A stretch of DNA of 64,000 nucleotides. Source: Coffea arabica. Taxonomy: Eukaryota; Streptophyta; Magnoliopsida; Gentianales; Rubiaceae. The first letter of the stretch is position 1. The number at the start of each line of letters is the position of its first letter. Below, piece by piece: positions 34,501-47,978 of this stretch. Both the position numbers and the translations under genes were made by a program. Under the pieces are notes generated by a model. It was not told where the DNA came from and searched no databases. It worked only from the letters and a program-made list of their open reading frames with translations. The DNA lies in NCBI RefSeq assembly GCF_036785885.1, contig NC_092323.1, positions 3,946,501 to 4,010,500 of the forward strand. The letters run 5' to 3'.

Positions 34501-37500
34501 CCTTAGATGCTGCCATTGGATGCTTCTCTGAATTGTTGGAGGGCATTTGTTGTAGATCAGAGATTTTTAGTGATGACCGGGATGAAGCAGAATGGTTACC
34601 GTTAACTGTTGGTGATCTTAAAACGGTTGTCAATGAAATTATTTCCATCCGAGCAAAGAGAATACTACATTTGGTTCCCATAGATATTCTGTCAAGATTC
34701 TTAAGGGTTTTAGATCATCAGATTCATCGAGCAGAAGGTTTATCGATTAATGGCTCTGAACATGTAAGTTTGTAGTCTTAATTTCACATGCTTGCAGTTA
34801 TGCATTTCTGAATACAGCGTCTTGAACATAGAGAATCTTCGGCTGATGTTTATTCATTTAATTTTTATAACAAGGATTTAGTAATGAAGTACACAAAATT
34901 ATTCTTGTTCTATCCGGCTGAGTTTTTCTGTTATTATGTACTTTATCCTTTGAAGGAATGACTGTCGAGCTGCCTCTGTTCTCATTTACGTCTAGTTATC
35001 CAACCTCTATTTGATATGGACATTTTAGGTTTTGTTTCAAATTTGGACTATTTTGCATTTGGTTCAATAGACTTGTAGATGTCTCTGGCTCCTTACATCT
35101 TTATCTTTCCTTGCAAGAATGGTTTTGGGTGGATCACATGCAATTCATTTAAAAGTTTTTTGCTAAAGTTTCATGTATCTTGGACTCTCTCCTACATGTA
35201 GAAGGGAAATTGTGCAGTGGAATTGCAGCCACTCTCTCTTTCTCTCTCTCCCCCTCCCTCCCCATGTGCATGTTTAAGTTTCCATGTGCTGTTTTATTTC
35301 TTTTTTGAAAAGAATGTGCTAGCATATAACTTATCCTGTTTAAGAAAATCCTTTTATATATATTCTTCTCGTTAGTGCTCTCTTTTCTATGGTACTAAAT
35401 CGTTTTCTGATATTCCAGTCAGACTCAGATGTGATGACGTCCATTTATGTTGCTTTGGAATCCATTCATGCAGCTTTGGCAATTATGGCTCATACTGGCA
35501 TGGCTAAGCAACTTTATAAGGAAGAGGTATGCCCATTTAACTTGAAGCAGTTTGAACTTGTCAGGAATAGATATTTTATCAATATTTGCTGATAATGTGG
35601 ACGTGCTATGGAATCAAATTTTGCATTCGAAGTATGTATGTGTGGTATGGATTACAGTAAGGCTTTTTGAGTGATGACAGTCTACCCGTTTCAGATCATT
35701 GAAAGGATTGTGGAGTTCTCTAGGCATCAGATCATGGATATTATGTCAGCTTGTGATCCAGCATATCGTGCTTTGCATAAACCAAATGATATTGGCGCTC
35801 CTGATGGTAGGTCATATCTGCATGTTCATAAGCTACGCATTCTCTTCATGAATTATCTATGTTGTGCCAAACGTATTCATCTTCTGGGACACCTCATGCC
35901 TCCTGATTTTTACCCAGCTGATTGTGACGAGAATTGTGACAGTTCTATTGGGTCTTATGCTTGTGATGAAGGGAATTTTAGGTTATAATTCTGCAAATAT
36001 CATTTTACCATGGCCTTGTCATGTACTCATGTTTGCCTCCATTTTAAGTATTTGCCATCAAAGTCATATTTGTTTTTGTTTTCAGATGATGAAGATGAAG
36101 AAATTGAAGGGGACTATGGTTCAGCTAGTAAGAAACGGCGAACTACTAGGAATCTTAAACTCAGAAAGTCAAATCCAAACAAGTATCAAATATTTCATAC
36201 TTCATCTTCATCTACATTTTTGTTGCAGGTCTTTTTGGTGGTTTGGGAGGGACTTTTCGTTTATTTTTTTTGATTCTTTTTTCTTGGCTGTTGTGAATTT
36301 TAGGGCATCTGCTGTGGTGAATAGTATACTCCAGAAGCTTTGTACCATTGTTGGCTTTCTTGAGGATTTGCTGTCGATAGAGCGCCTGTCAGACAGTTGT
36401 ATTCTCCAGCTCATCAGGACTAGTTTCACAACATTTCTAGTGGACAATATCCATCTTTTGCAGCTTAAAGCAATCAGTTTGATTAGTGGGGTAAAAATTT
36501 CAAACTCGTACATTCAGTTGTTTTATATGAAAAATGGAGCAGCTTTTAGCTAAACTTTATGGCATCTGCTGCTGGATATCCAGATATTTCATACGTACAC
36601 ACAGCATCGTGCTTATGTGATGGATGAAGCACTACAGGTTCTTCTAAAGTTACCATTCTCAAAGCGTGTACCCCGGACTTATCATCTCCCCGATGAAGAG
36701 CAAAAGCAGATTCAGATCATTACTGCTCTGTTAATTCAATTAATTCACTGTAGTGCTAACCTTCCTGAGGTGTTAAGGCAATCAAGTAGCGTTCCTTCTC
36801 TGGAGGTCTCTTTAGACACCAATTATCCTACTAAATGTCATGAGGCAATTACAGAATCCTGCTGTCTTTTCTGGAGTCGAGTTCTTCAGAGGCTTACTGG
36901 GTCAAAGAACCAGGATTCATCGGAGTTGAAGACAATGATTGAGAATCTTGTAGTTGATTTGCTTGTCACTTTGAATCTCCCCGAGTATCCTGGTTCTGCG
37001 CCAATTTTGGAGGTAGCTCTAATTCTATTTTCTCATTCTTGAATTTTCTAGAAAATTGCATGTTAATGATGGTTATGTGCAGGTCCTTTGCGTCCTCCTC
37101 CTCCAGAATGCTGGACCAAAATCTAAGGATATTTCTGCTCGTTCAATGGCCATTGACCTCCTTGGCACCATTGCCTCTAGGTTGAAACATGATGCTGTTC
37201 GTTGCAGGAAGGAGAAATTTTGGATAGTTCATCAGTTAACAAGCGGTGAAAGCAGCTTTGTAAGTTCTGCATGTTGTGTTTGTTTGAATGCGAGGAATGA
37301 AAAACAACTATTTGCATGTCAAGGTTGCCAGAGACTGTATCATGTTGACTGTATTGGAGTTGGACGAAATGAAGTTTCTACTCACAGTTTCTATTGTCAA
37401 ATCTGTATTTGCAAAAAGCAACTTCTTGTTTTAAAATCATACTCTGAGTCGCAGAGCAAGGATGATGAGAAAAAGGGTCATAAACTTTCTGGAATGTCTT

Positions 37501-40500
37501 CCGACAATTTTGAGGTCGCAAATTTGGAGATTGTTCAACAAATGCTCCTAAATTACCTACAGGACGCCAGTTCTGTTGATGTGCATCTCTTCATCCGGTG
37601 GTTCGTTTTCAGCACAAGTCCTTTTCTCTTGTTGAATTTGGGTCCTCAGTTAACTTTTATTCTATTTTTGGTCCTTGGCTAACTTATAAAGATGATTTGA
37701 TTTGCAGGTTCTACATCTGTATATGGTACAAAGATGACCCAAGTGCTCAACAGAAGTTCTACTATTACCTTTCAAGATTGAGATCTAAAGCAATTCTGCG
37801 AGACTCTAGTACTGTTTCAACATTTTTGGCAAGAGATACGGTGAAGAAGATAGCTTTGGCATTGGGACAGGATAATTCTTTCTCCCGAGGATTTGAGAAG
37901 ATTCTTCAAGTGCTTCTGGTTTGTAGAACGCTGCATTTGAATTCTGATCAATTATAATATCTATCCTTATGGCTTACAATTTTCCAGGCAAGCCTCAGGG
38001 AAAACTCTCCAGTGATTCGTGCCAAGGCAATGCGAGCGGTAAGTTTGAATCATTTTCTTCACTGTAAACTTGCTTTTAAGGCGGGGTTTCTTGGTTTCCA
38101 AGACTGATCGACCTTCTACAATTGTGTACATGGTGATGAGATTAGGTCAGTATAATTGTTGAAGCTGATCCAGAGGTCTTGCGTGATAAGCTTGTTCAAA
38201 CTGCTGTTGAAGGAAGGTTTTGTGATTCTGCTATCTCAGTTAGAGAAGCAGCACTTGAACTTGTTGGTAGGCATATTGCTTCGCATCCTGATGTTGGTTT
38301 ACAGGTATGGTGTCAAGATTGTGTTGCTGGTAGCAATTTAATGTGATAGTATATTAACTTTTTATGCTTTGTTTTAGTATTTTGAAAAGGTAGCAGAAAG
38401 AATAAAGGATACTGGAGTAAGTGTGCGAAAACGTGCGATCAGGATCATAAGGGATATGTGCACTTCAAATCCGAATTTCGCAGAATTCACAACTGCTTGC
38501 ATAGATATTATCTCCCGTGTGAATGATGAAGAATCCAGCATACAGGTAGTGTTACGATAGTGAAACTAATTTCCAATTGTGATTAGCATGTTGCTTGTAT
38601 CTGAGATTGTATATCCTTGTATATCCTGTACTCTTTACTTGTTCTTCTATTTCAGGCCACTACTAGACTTAGAAATGACTTTTTCATATTGGGCTTCCTG
38701 AGAAATATTTACCTATATGGAATGTTTGCTGTATTGAGAATCAAGTCACTCTAATGATAATCAATTCGAGGATTCTGGACACCACTTGGCTTTTTAATTC
38801 ATTTGCATGCTGCTTTGTTCTATTCTTTTCCTTATTTGATGCTTTTTTTTTTCTCTTGGTTGCTTGTGGATTATGATGTCTTTATGGAGATAGTATCGTT
38901 TTACCTGTTTATGCAAAAAGCTTCTGGGTGATGACTGAGACCTCATAACTTAGGGAATGAGTGAGGTATTTTGCTATATTTTCTGTTAATCGGCTTATAA
39001 GGTAGTAATTTCTGCCACAAATTGGTCTTTACTTGATATATTGAAGCCAAACATCCTTATCTCATAGTTTGTATGAGAACTCCAAAACTTACTGTTATAT
39101 TGGCTGTATATATTAACGGGCACTATGTCATGAGATACTCTATTTTTCCTTTCTCCACCTGCAGGACCTAGTTTGCAAGACATTTTATGAGTTTTGGTTT
39201 GAAGAACCATCTGGTACGCAAAGTCATCATTTTAAAGATGGAAGTTCTGTTCCATTAGAAGTAGCTAAGAAGACAGAGCAGATTGTTGAGATGCTGAGAA
39301 GAGTGCGCAGTTACCAACTCCTTGTAGTTGTCATTAAGCGTAACTTAGTCCTTGATTTTTTTCCACAATCAGCTAAGGCTGTCGGGATCAACCCTGTCTC
39401 ACTTGCTTCGGTGCGTCGGCGATGTGAGCAAATGTGCAAGTGCCTGTTGGAGAAAATATTACTGGTATCCAAATTATTCGCTTTAGCTCCCTCTGTATCA
39501 TTTGCTAGATATGTAGCATACTCCTCTAAAGATTTGAATCCACAAACTATATAATTTCCTCTTCAGGTAACAGAAATGAGTAGTGAGGAAGGAGATGTTC
39601 GCATGCTCCCGTATGTGCTACTCTTACATGCCTTTTGTGTTGTAGATCCTATGCTATGTGCACCAGCATCTGACCCTTCTCTGTTTGTGGTCACTCTGCA
39701 GCCATATTTGAAATCTCAGGTTATCATTTTTCTCTTTTTTAGTTAATATATGGTGCTTTTTAATTGGAATGTAGAATTTCACAAGTGTTGCATTTATAGT
39801 ATGTTCTTTGCTATTAAAACTTTTACAGGAATATGTGGTTGAGAATGGCTGTGATAAATCTCATGCGTGCACATAAAAGCGTTTGTCATAACTTCGTAAA
39901 TCCACATAAATGTTTGATGTGTAGTTTCATCATTCTATGTAGATTGTGATGTTTGCTAAATGATATAGAAATATGTGATGTTTTCTGTGTAATGTAAAGA
40001 ATCAAAATGGTGGAAAGAATCATACAAAGCTTTATACTTTTCTGTTAGAAAATAATGTATGTGTTAGTTACACAGGTTTTGCAATTTAGAACAATTAGTT
40101 TGGGGCAGGCTGAGTAAGTTTGATGGACATTTAAGGGGGAGAATATTAAGTTTTCCGGGAAGTCTGAAAATCTACTTTTGACAAAATGTGACATAATTGG
40201 GCACTTATTGGCTTCTCTGAGGCTTCATTTTAAGTTTTCAACAGTTGCTTTGTCTGTTGCTTGATATCCAAGATTAACTTTTAGTTTTCTGTTTCCCTTT
40301 AATATATGCTTAAATTGGATAGATAACATCTTTATTCGTCGATAAGTGGTATTCTTGATTCGGAAAATAATGTATGGTGTTGTTTCTCTCTTTAGTTGGA
40401 TAATTGTGTTAGTAAATGAAGTGATATATTTAGTTCCTCCTTTTCAAAATGAATGCCTATTTGACTCTTTCTTCGTTGCAAAGTTTTTCCATTTATGTAT

Positions 40501-43500
40501 TAACTTCCCTTAATTGTTGGACAAAAACCTCTTGGAATGATAAGAAAGTAATTACAAGTTTTAAACTTGGCATTGAATAAACCGAAACAACTCTTGCTCT
40601 GAAAACCTAATATTCAGTAACTATTGTTGAATTAATAGATTTTGGAATACGAAGAAAGGACGCTGTATTGTCACATGTTTGTTGAATAGTTCCACTATGC
40701 AGCATGTCATCTTGAAGCATAATACTTTTTAACTCTTTTTTGTAGAATTTGGCTTCTTGGCCGACTTAAAATGCAGTACTTTGACCATCTGGACGTAGTA
40801 GACTATGGCTGGTCTGTGATTGAGTACCTTGAGGGATTGCATTGCACATTTAGTGAGTTTGGTTTTATAACTAGTTAATGCCCTACTTAGTAGAGGAAGT
40901 TAATGGGGTTCTTGGAATAACCTCCTTCCATCCAAGAATTTTCTCTGCGTTCAGAAATTAGAGCAATATGTTATTTGACGGTTGAATATGTTTCAGTTCA
41001 ATCAACTGTTGTACTTTTAAAGTTTCAGCTATACCACAGATTTGAAATATTATGTTTTATTACCATTGTTTACCTTATGTATCATATTCAGTAATGTGTG
41101 CAATTGTGGCATATTGGATAAAGCCTTGATCATTGTCATTTGTCTTGTTTCTTGCTTGCATGTCAATTGGTGTTTACCAATTGAAGATAAGCATATCTGC
41201 TTCTTGTGTGTACTGGATGATTTCTTACCTTACATCAGTTATTTTTCCTTTGTCACCTTGCTTGTTGTACTTGATTTCCTTTATTTTATTTAAATACATT
41301 ATCATCTTTGTGAATTTCTAAATGAGCAGAATTAAGACAAGTAAGAAACCTAATTTACAATGAATATCTCACTCAGTTTACTTGCATGCAGACTGACACT
41401 CGAGTTGCTGCCCAGCTATTGGAGAGTATAATCTTTGTAATAGACTCCGTCTTGCCCATGCTTCGTAAACTTCCACCAAGCGTTGTTGAAGAACTTGAAC
41501 AAGATTTAAAGCAAATGATTGTCCGCCATTCTTTCTTGACTGTTGTTCATGCTTGCATCAAGTACTTTTTCTCAATCAAGCTTGTTATATACCTACCAAG
41601 AAATATTGATGCTTTTACCTGAGTTTTGTATTGTAATCTGAATGGGAAGTGCTATACATTATGCTGTCGAGTATAAACTAGGTTTCTTTTCTACTACCAT
41701 ATCAAATAGTGAGAATTTTACTCCTTTCCGATTTAGAAATGTTAAGGGTTTTTTGATTACATTTGGAGCTATATCTCTCAACAAGAGTTCAATTTTTGTC
41801 ATAGGAATTCTTTTATCACTTAGAATCCTGACATTCTAATGCCTTTTTCTTTATTTTGATGGAATTGATGTATATGCTATGTCTGGAGGATAATACTGTT
41901 TAGGCAAACATGTTACATATGAAATTTTTGCATACTAGTGTGTACCGGATGTTTAATTTCTCTTGGGATGCTTCCAAATGCTTTTTAACCTTTCTGATTC
42001 TTGTTTCTTTTTCTGACAAGATTTTTGACCCTCAAACTAACAGGTGCCTGTGCTGTGTGAGCAAAGTAATGGGGAAAGGTGCACATGTAGTCGAATTACT
42101 TATACAGTTTTTTTATAAACGTCTGGATGCATTGGGGCTCGACAACAAGGAGGTTGGTGATAAATTTCTTGAAAGATCAATTAGTATTAAACCAGTAAAT
42201 GTCATGCCCAGTAGTAAATACCTATCTTAGGCCTAAATTGGTATGGTGGTATTATCTACATTTTGCTGCAGGTCTTTGCCAGTTAGTAATCATTACTTGC
42301 ATTATAATTATTTTCAGCAAGTAGGACGTTCTCTTTTCTGTCTTGGATTGCTGATACGATATGGGAGCTCATTGCTTACTGCATCTGCTTCCAGCTACAA
42401 AAATATAGATGTCATTAGCAGCTTGAATTTGTTTAAAAAGTATCTCCAGGCTGAGGACTTCATTATTAAGGCTAGAGCACTGCAGGTGAGTCCCCTGTGC
42501 TGTCTCTCTGATATATGTCAGTTTTTTTGGTGCAAATTTTTACTATTTGTTCTGTTTATCTTTTCAGTTTACTTTTTTTCAGTGTGAATTTTAGCCACAT
42601 AATTATGTATTTCTGCAGGCTTTAGGATATGTTTTAATTGCTCGGCCTGAATGCATGCTAGAAAAGGACGTTGGGAAAATTTTAGAGGCAACACTTTCTT
42701 CTAGTACTGATGCTCGTCTCAAGGTAACATCCACTACCTATGTTTCTACTGTAACTTTCCATGATTCGAATTAAGCTGTTTGTTGCACAGATGCAATCAT
42801 TGCAAAATATGTATGAGTATCTTCTGGATGCGGAAAGTCAAATGGGAGCTGATAAAGCTGGTAACATGGAGGATATTGGCTCAACAGATGATGGCCACGG
42901 TGTTCCTGTAGCTGCAGGTGCTGGTGATACTAACATTTGTGGTGGTATAGTTCAGTTGTATTGGGATATGATCTTAGGAAGGTGTCTGGATGTGAATGAA
43001 CAAGTGCGTCAATCTGCTTTAAAGGTGAGTTGTTGATTATTTTGTGCAGAGCGTTTGGCAAATGCAATGTTTCATTTTCTAGTTAGCTAGGTACAGTTAG
43101 TTTGAATATTCTTAAAAATTATTGATTAATGAGCTAGTAGCTTTAAAGTCATGTCACAGGGATGTCTCAACTTTGGAAACCTCCTATGCAGACTTCATCT
43201 GGTTTTACTACCCTGAATGGGCAGGGTTGACCTTTTCTCTTTAACTATTCAAGTTCTTGATGAATGAATGGCTAGGTTATTTCTTTATTTGGCTGTTCCA
43301 GATTCCAGAATTTAAATCTATTTTCAGGGTTGCTTCATGCTAAGTTTTGGTGTTTGACTTATTTTTCTGTTTGAGATTATAGATTGTGGAAGTGGTTCTG
43401 CGTCAAGGTCTGGTGCATCCTATTACTTGCGTACCCTACCTCATAGCACTTGAAACAGATCCTCAGGAGGCAAATGCTAAGCTGGCTAATCATTTGTTGA

Positions 43501-46500
43501 TGAATATGAATGAGAAGTATGTTGCTTTATAATTTTTAAAACTATTTTACCTCTCGATACTTTCAATTCCTCTTAGCAGCGCTTTTGTACAGGTACCCAG
43601 CTTTTTTTGAAAGCCGTTTAGGAGATGGTCTTCAATTGTCATTTGTGTTTATGCGGTGCTTGAATCAAAATTCTTCTGCCCATTTAGACCCAAAAGCTGT
43701 GTCAAAACTCTCTGGTAATCTTAAAGGAAAACCTGATGCTAGCCCCTTTGCTTATGCGAGGCTTGGGATTTCTCGAATCTACAAGCTCATCCGTGGTAAT
43801 CGTGTGTCCAGAAACAAGTTTATGGCCTCAATTGTTCGGAAATTTGACATGCCAAGCTGGAATGATTCTGTCATCCCTTTCTTAATGTAAGTTCTGCTAC
43901 TAATACCCGTACTGTAGTACATTGGATCTGTTTCATTAGTGTATTGAAGCCAGTGGTGCCTTTGTTTTTGTAGATATTGCACGGAAATTCTGTCATTGCT
44001 CCCTTTTACATTGCCTGATGAGCCTCTTTATCTCATCTATACTATAAATCGAGTTATACAAGTTAGAGCTGGAATACTTGAAGCAAACATGAAAGCATTT
44101 TTGCATTTGTTAAGAGGAGAAAACCAGGAAATTGATGGAAACGGAATTATTCGGCCTGATCCTTCCACACTAGCTCATGAAAGCAATGTGAGTGAGCAAA
44201 TACCTGAAGATTTAGATGGGCAAAGTCCATCTAGGTATGCATCGAAGGATTTGGGAATGCCTGATATCACCACAGGCAACTCTCATGGTATATCTGGAGG
44301 TGATCTGCAGAAGATCCAGGTATATGTTTGCTTCACTCTAGATTGCACACATTCTTAGCATGTGTAGATTAGAAACAGGCATAGTTTGTATCTGCTTATG
44401 AGTTATATACATGAATTTTCTGTAGCTAAGTAGTGAAGGGACTAAAAAGGAGAAAGGAGGTACTCTGGATTTAATTAGCTGAATAGCAGCATGTCAAGAA
44501 TTATCAAAAGTGACAAGCTTGTTCAGAAGAAATGATATTTTGGACTCATATATGCTGTGGTTGAAAATTTGTGATTTGATGGACTTGTTTTAGCTTGAAT
44601 ACTAATCAAGAATCTTAGGTCTAACAGGAATTTGTTGTTCAGCATCTTTTGGTGAAGAAATAAATTGGTTTTAATAGCATGCATTGAAATATGTTGGATC
44701 TGTTGCTGCTTATGCAGGCAGATTGTCTCGCTGCTGGTGCACTGCAGTTACTTTTGAAGCTCAAGAGGCACCTCAAGATTGTATACAGCCTAGACGATGC
44801 CCGTTGCCAAGTAATATTTGTTAGAATGCCATTGTTGCTTTTAAGATCTTCAATGAACGTTATTTCAGGTGAAAACACCGTTTTTTATTTTCCTCTTACC
44901 AGGCATTTTCTCCAAATGAACCCCCAAAACCAGGGGACTTTCTCTCGAGACAGAATATGCCCTTCAACATCAGTGATGTTACCATTGATCCACCTAGCAA
45001 TTATGAGGACTTGTTACAGAGATACCAGGTAATTCGACTATTTCTGTTTAGACACTAACAGCCCGTTTGGTTGCTATTAAGGAATAGCAATGACAATCAC
45101 TATGGAAGACCCCCTCAATGATAATGGATTTGTGAAGATTCCTTTTGATGAAATCTTGTGTTTGGTAGACACTATAAAGGAAATGGCTTATTGAATTAAA
45201 AAAGAAGAAAATTATTATCCTTTTCCTTCTTTCTCTTCAGCTCCAGAGTCCAGCAATGGTTTCATGGCCACCAACCACCACCACCATTTATTTTCGGTTT
45301 TTGCTTCCTTTCTTATGATTTCTTGCCATCCTGCCGACTAAAGCACTGATTTGATCCATGGAACTTGGTAGCATTCTTTCCTGATGCAAGGTTTCCTTTT
45401 GCAACCTTTAATTTCAGTGGGATCTTGAAAATAATCTCTAATCTTAATCCAAATTCCGGGAAGTATTGGCTTAATAAAGTGGCAGGCTTATCAGCTGTCC
45501 CAAGATACAAACCTTGAAAGGAAACTGAACGATCTTTTCTCCTCCTTTTATAACTGGTGCTGGATTTTGAAGGATCATTCTCACGAAAAGATCTTCAGGA
45601 AATTGATGCTGCCCCCACTGCCAGTGACACTATCACTATTCACTACCGCTAGTGCCTTCACCACTGTCAGATCCCACGATCTCCAGTATCACACACAGCA
45701 ATTCAACAAATTTTAACTTAAAAATTGTTTCTAAAAATAAAAACAAAAAGTCTCATCACACCATAACTTTGTATAGAGAGAAAAGGGGGAGAAATTGCAT
45801 GGGGGAGAGAGAGAGAGGGAGGGAGGGAGAAAGAATGGAGGAGAGAGAGATTGGGATGAAGGGGGGTAGTGGGAAGATGGGAGAGGTGGAGCTAGAAGGG
45901 AGAAACTGCAGATTTGATGCTGCGGTCATCCTTTTCCTTCCTTTTTTTTTTAAGCTTGATCGGTAATGGGAGTGAAATTGCCCAAATCAGTGGGTAATGA
46001 AAGGCCCAAAAGTGGTTAATGAAAAAGCCCATATTGGTGTACCAAACACCATCAATGATAATTATTACTCTCATTCCCATCGAGGGGTGGTAACCCCTCC
46101 CCCTCCCCCAAAACCAAACGGGCTGTAAGATGCAGTTCAGTAGCTTGTAGAGGTTTCAGTTTGACTGTCATAGAGGTCTGCTGTGTCTGTGAACTTGCCC
46201 TTGCTTGCACTTTTTTCGTTTTGGATGGCACCTTGTTTTTTGCTTCTACATCTGTCTGCTGTTGTCACTGTGTGTTTTAACATTTTTTTTCCCTCCTTTC
46301 TTTGAGACGTATGTTAGTGTAGCCTGTTAAAGTTCAGAGCTTCACCATGGACTAAGTGTTGTATTTGATGGAGTGTCCGCGCCTATTTCAAAGCCAATGC
46401 CCTGTTCCTAATCCTCTCTGCCCCTTTCACCATGCCTCTGACACCAAAAGTGGCCATGCCACCTTATGTGTGAATTGGCTTAGGAGTACTTGCATAACTT

Positions 46501-46973
46501 TGCACAAGTCTCAGATGAGAAATGTTTCACATGTTGAGTGGATGGTTCTGTTGTGCCAATGTTGGATGCGAGATATACTTTATGCAACTAAATTTAGCTG
46601 TAAGTTTTACGTGGCATTATAAAGGTCAGCATTTGGGATTCATGGTTTGTAAGCTCCATGTAAACAAGTAGTATGTTATACATTTGCTTATCGTATTTTT
46701 CCTTTTTTAAAATTTTGAAAGTTGTTGTGAATTGTATCTTTTATCTAACAGGAATTCAAGAATGCATTGAAGGAAGATACTGTTGACTATTCAACTTATA
46801 CAGCAAATATTAAGAGGAAACGCCCGCCTCCCAGAAGAGGTGGGAGGTCTGGACGTACAATGGGTGGAGATGATGAAGATGATGAAAATGATGAAGATTG
46901 GGGAAGTGCAATGAGACGGCTAAGTAACAGTGGCAGAAAAGCGTACAACAGCAGAAGTAGGCAGCGGATGTAA
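31565..46973 (+). CDS. SCC2: Sister chromatid cohesion protein SCC2 (cohesin loader, NIPBL homologue), 28 coding exons
   Basis: Exons: 31565-31815, 32864-32973, 34080-34240, 34324-34420, 34507-34763, 35419-35526, 35695-35806, 36086-36182, 36304-36490, 36584-37012, 37083-37600, 37708-37918, 37988-38038, 38146-38304, 38378-38545, 39165-39464, 39567-39719, 41392-41561, 42044-42152, 42318-42485, 42619-42723, 42791-43024, 43383-43516, 43593-43886, 43974-44319, 44718-44810, 44903-45028, 46752-46973. They join in frame to 1789 residues, close to Arabidopsis SCC2. The N-terminus [18 protein letters not shown] is a plant SCC2 hallmark. A plant-specific PHD finger lies at about residues 667-711 (C667, C670, C682, C685, H690, C693, C708, C711). 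HEAT-like helices and the Nipped-B C-terminal region follow, with a basic KRKRPPPRR tail. With SCC4 it loads cohesin on chromatin in the nucleus. Donor choice at 37600 is ambiguous by 3 nt. Confidence 0.93.
33430..33940 (-). mobile_element. LTR-retrotransposon fragment in SCC2 intron 2, antisense
   Basis: On the minus strand a short frame (about 33900 down to 33818) ends ...[11 protein letters not shown] and a stop. It resembles the chromodomain-like C-terminal end of Ty3/gypsy polyproteins (consensus W-x-G...EATWE). It is followed by AT-rich sequence containing TATAAATA (about 33580), as expected of an adjoining LTR promoter. No full pol and no clear LTR pair or target duplication is present, so it is a remnant. 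Boundaries are approximate. Confidence 0.45.
45059..46125. mobile_element. Non-autonomous PIF/Harbinger-like element in SCC2 intron 27
   Basis: Perfect 14-bp terminal inverted repeats CAGCCCGTTTGGTT (45059-45072) and AACCAAACGGGCTG (46112-46125), flanked by TAA at 45056-45058 and 46126-46128. A 3-bp TAA/TTA duplication and a GTTTGGT-type end are typical of PIF/Harbinger (Tourist-like) elements. The subterminal GGAATAGCAATGAC and GGGAATGAGAGTAAT blocks are also inverted. At 1067 bp it has no transposase or Myb-like frame. A GA-rich microsatellite occupies about 45774-45890. It makes up most of the 1.7-kb last intron. Confidence 0.85.
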
Positions 46974-47889
46974 ATACACACAGTTAAAGCTAACATGTAC
47001 AGTAGGTAGGAAGAAAGCGACAGGCTAGATCAGTGACAGGAGAAGTCGAAAGTAATTAATGGAACGGAATCAAAAGCAAATCTGAGAGGCCAGACTTTAG
47101 CAGTTTTCGGTCCAAAGGAGCTTTCAGGTAGTTTGTCTTGTAATTTTTAGGCTGATTTCTATTTGTATTCCCATTTTCCCCGACATTCCATTTGTTTTAG
47201 GTGAGATGTTCATGCATTATGGTTTAGATAGTGTTGTTCCTCTGTCGGTTTTTATGGGGTTAATGGTGAAAGTTTTGATGTTTTTTACTTTCTGATATAG
47301 TTGACCTCAGCATTTACCAAATAGATTTGAAGTTTAGCCATGGTTTAGTGGCAGTATCTCTGGCTCTATACATTACATTGACCATTTTTCTCAACGAGGT
47401 TTATGGCTCTCTATCGGTATTTTTTAGTCTTGCTTGTAAGAGGATAGAGGCAAATAATTATGTTTTGTTGTTCAAAGGATAGAGATAACCTGTGCCAAAC
47501 TTTGCGAGCTCTACTTAATTACATGGACTACCTATGTTGATCTTCGAGATGAGATAACCTCGCGATGGAAGTATACTGTGGCTCGGCTTCTGTGGCGTGT
47601 GAAAGGCAACACTGCTGTGGTTGTGACTATTTGAGGCCTTTACTGCTTTAAGCTTTAAGCCAGACATGGTACTAGTATATAAAATATCTCCATGGGACCC
47701 ACCCAAGTGAATTTCGCATTAGCTTATTACAATCATAATAGTAATAATAATAAAGGTGAGAATGGAATAGCAGCCCATATATTACCGAAGACTAAGAGGG
47801 AATTGATTATTCCTACAGAACCCGTGTTGGTTCTGAGCAAAACGCCCACTGGTGAGGGAGGATGTGTACGCATCATCGCATCTTCTTAT
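46974..47889. other. Convergent 3' regions of SCC2 and ACOS5
   Basis: This stretch should hold the 3' UTRs of SCC2 (plus strand) and of the ACOS5 gene (minus strand). No other gene is seen. Confidence 0.4.
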
Positions 47890-47978
47890 TTAAATTTCTG
47901 CCATCTTCTCCTTGATGAGCCTTCTCATTATCTTTCCTGAAGGAGATTTAGGAATCGCGTCCACGAACTGCAGTCTTC
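47890..47978 (-). pseudogene. Out-of-frame remainder of the ACOS5 C-terminus
   Basis: From about 48010 down to TAA at 47892-47890, another minus-strand frame encodes the conserved end of the enzyme, including [11 protein letters not shown] and [11 protein letters not shown]. The lysine of the PKSxSGK motif is the conserved catalytic lysine of adenylating enzymes. Compared with the family, about 10 nt are missing between the EEDI and AANVAHY codons, which puts this segment out of frame. It is either a true mutation or a sequence error. Confidence 0.75.

Noticed and set aside
35807-35988. Read-through of SCC2 exon 7 into the following intron
   Set aside because: The frame stays open for about 60 codons, but the G|GTAGGT donor and the join to the acidic DDEDEEIEG exon fit the SCC2 family better.
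45652-45966. 104-codon open frame in the Harbinger-like element
   Set aside because: Low-complexity translation of the GA-rich tract, with no transposase similarity.
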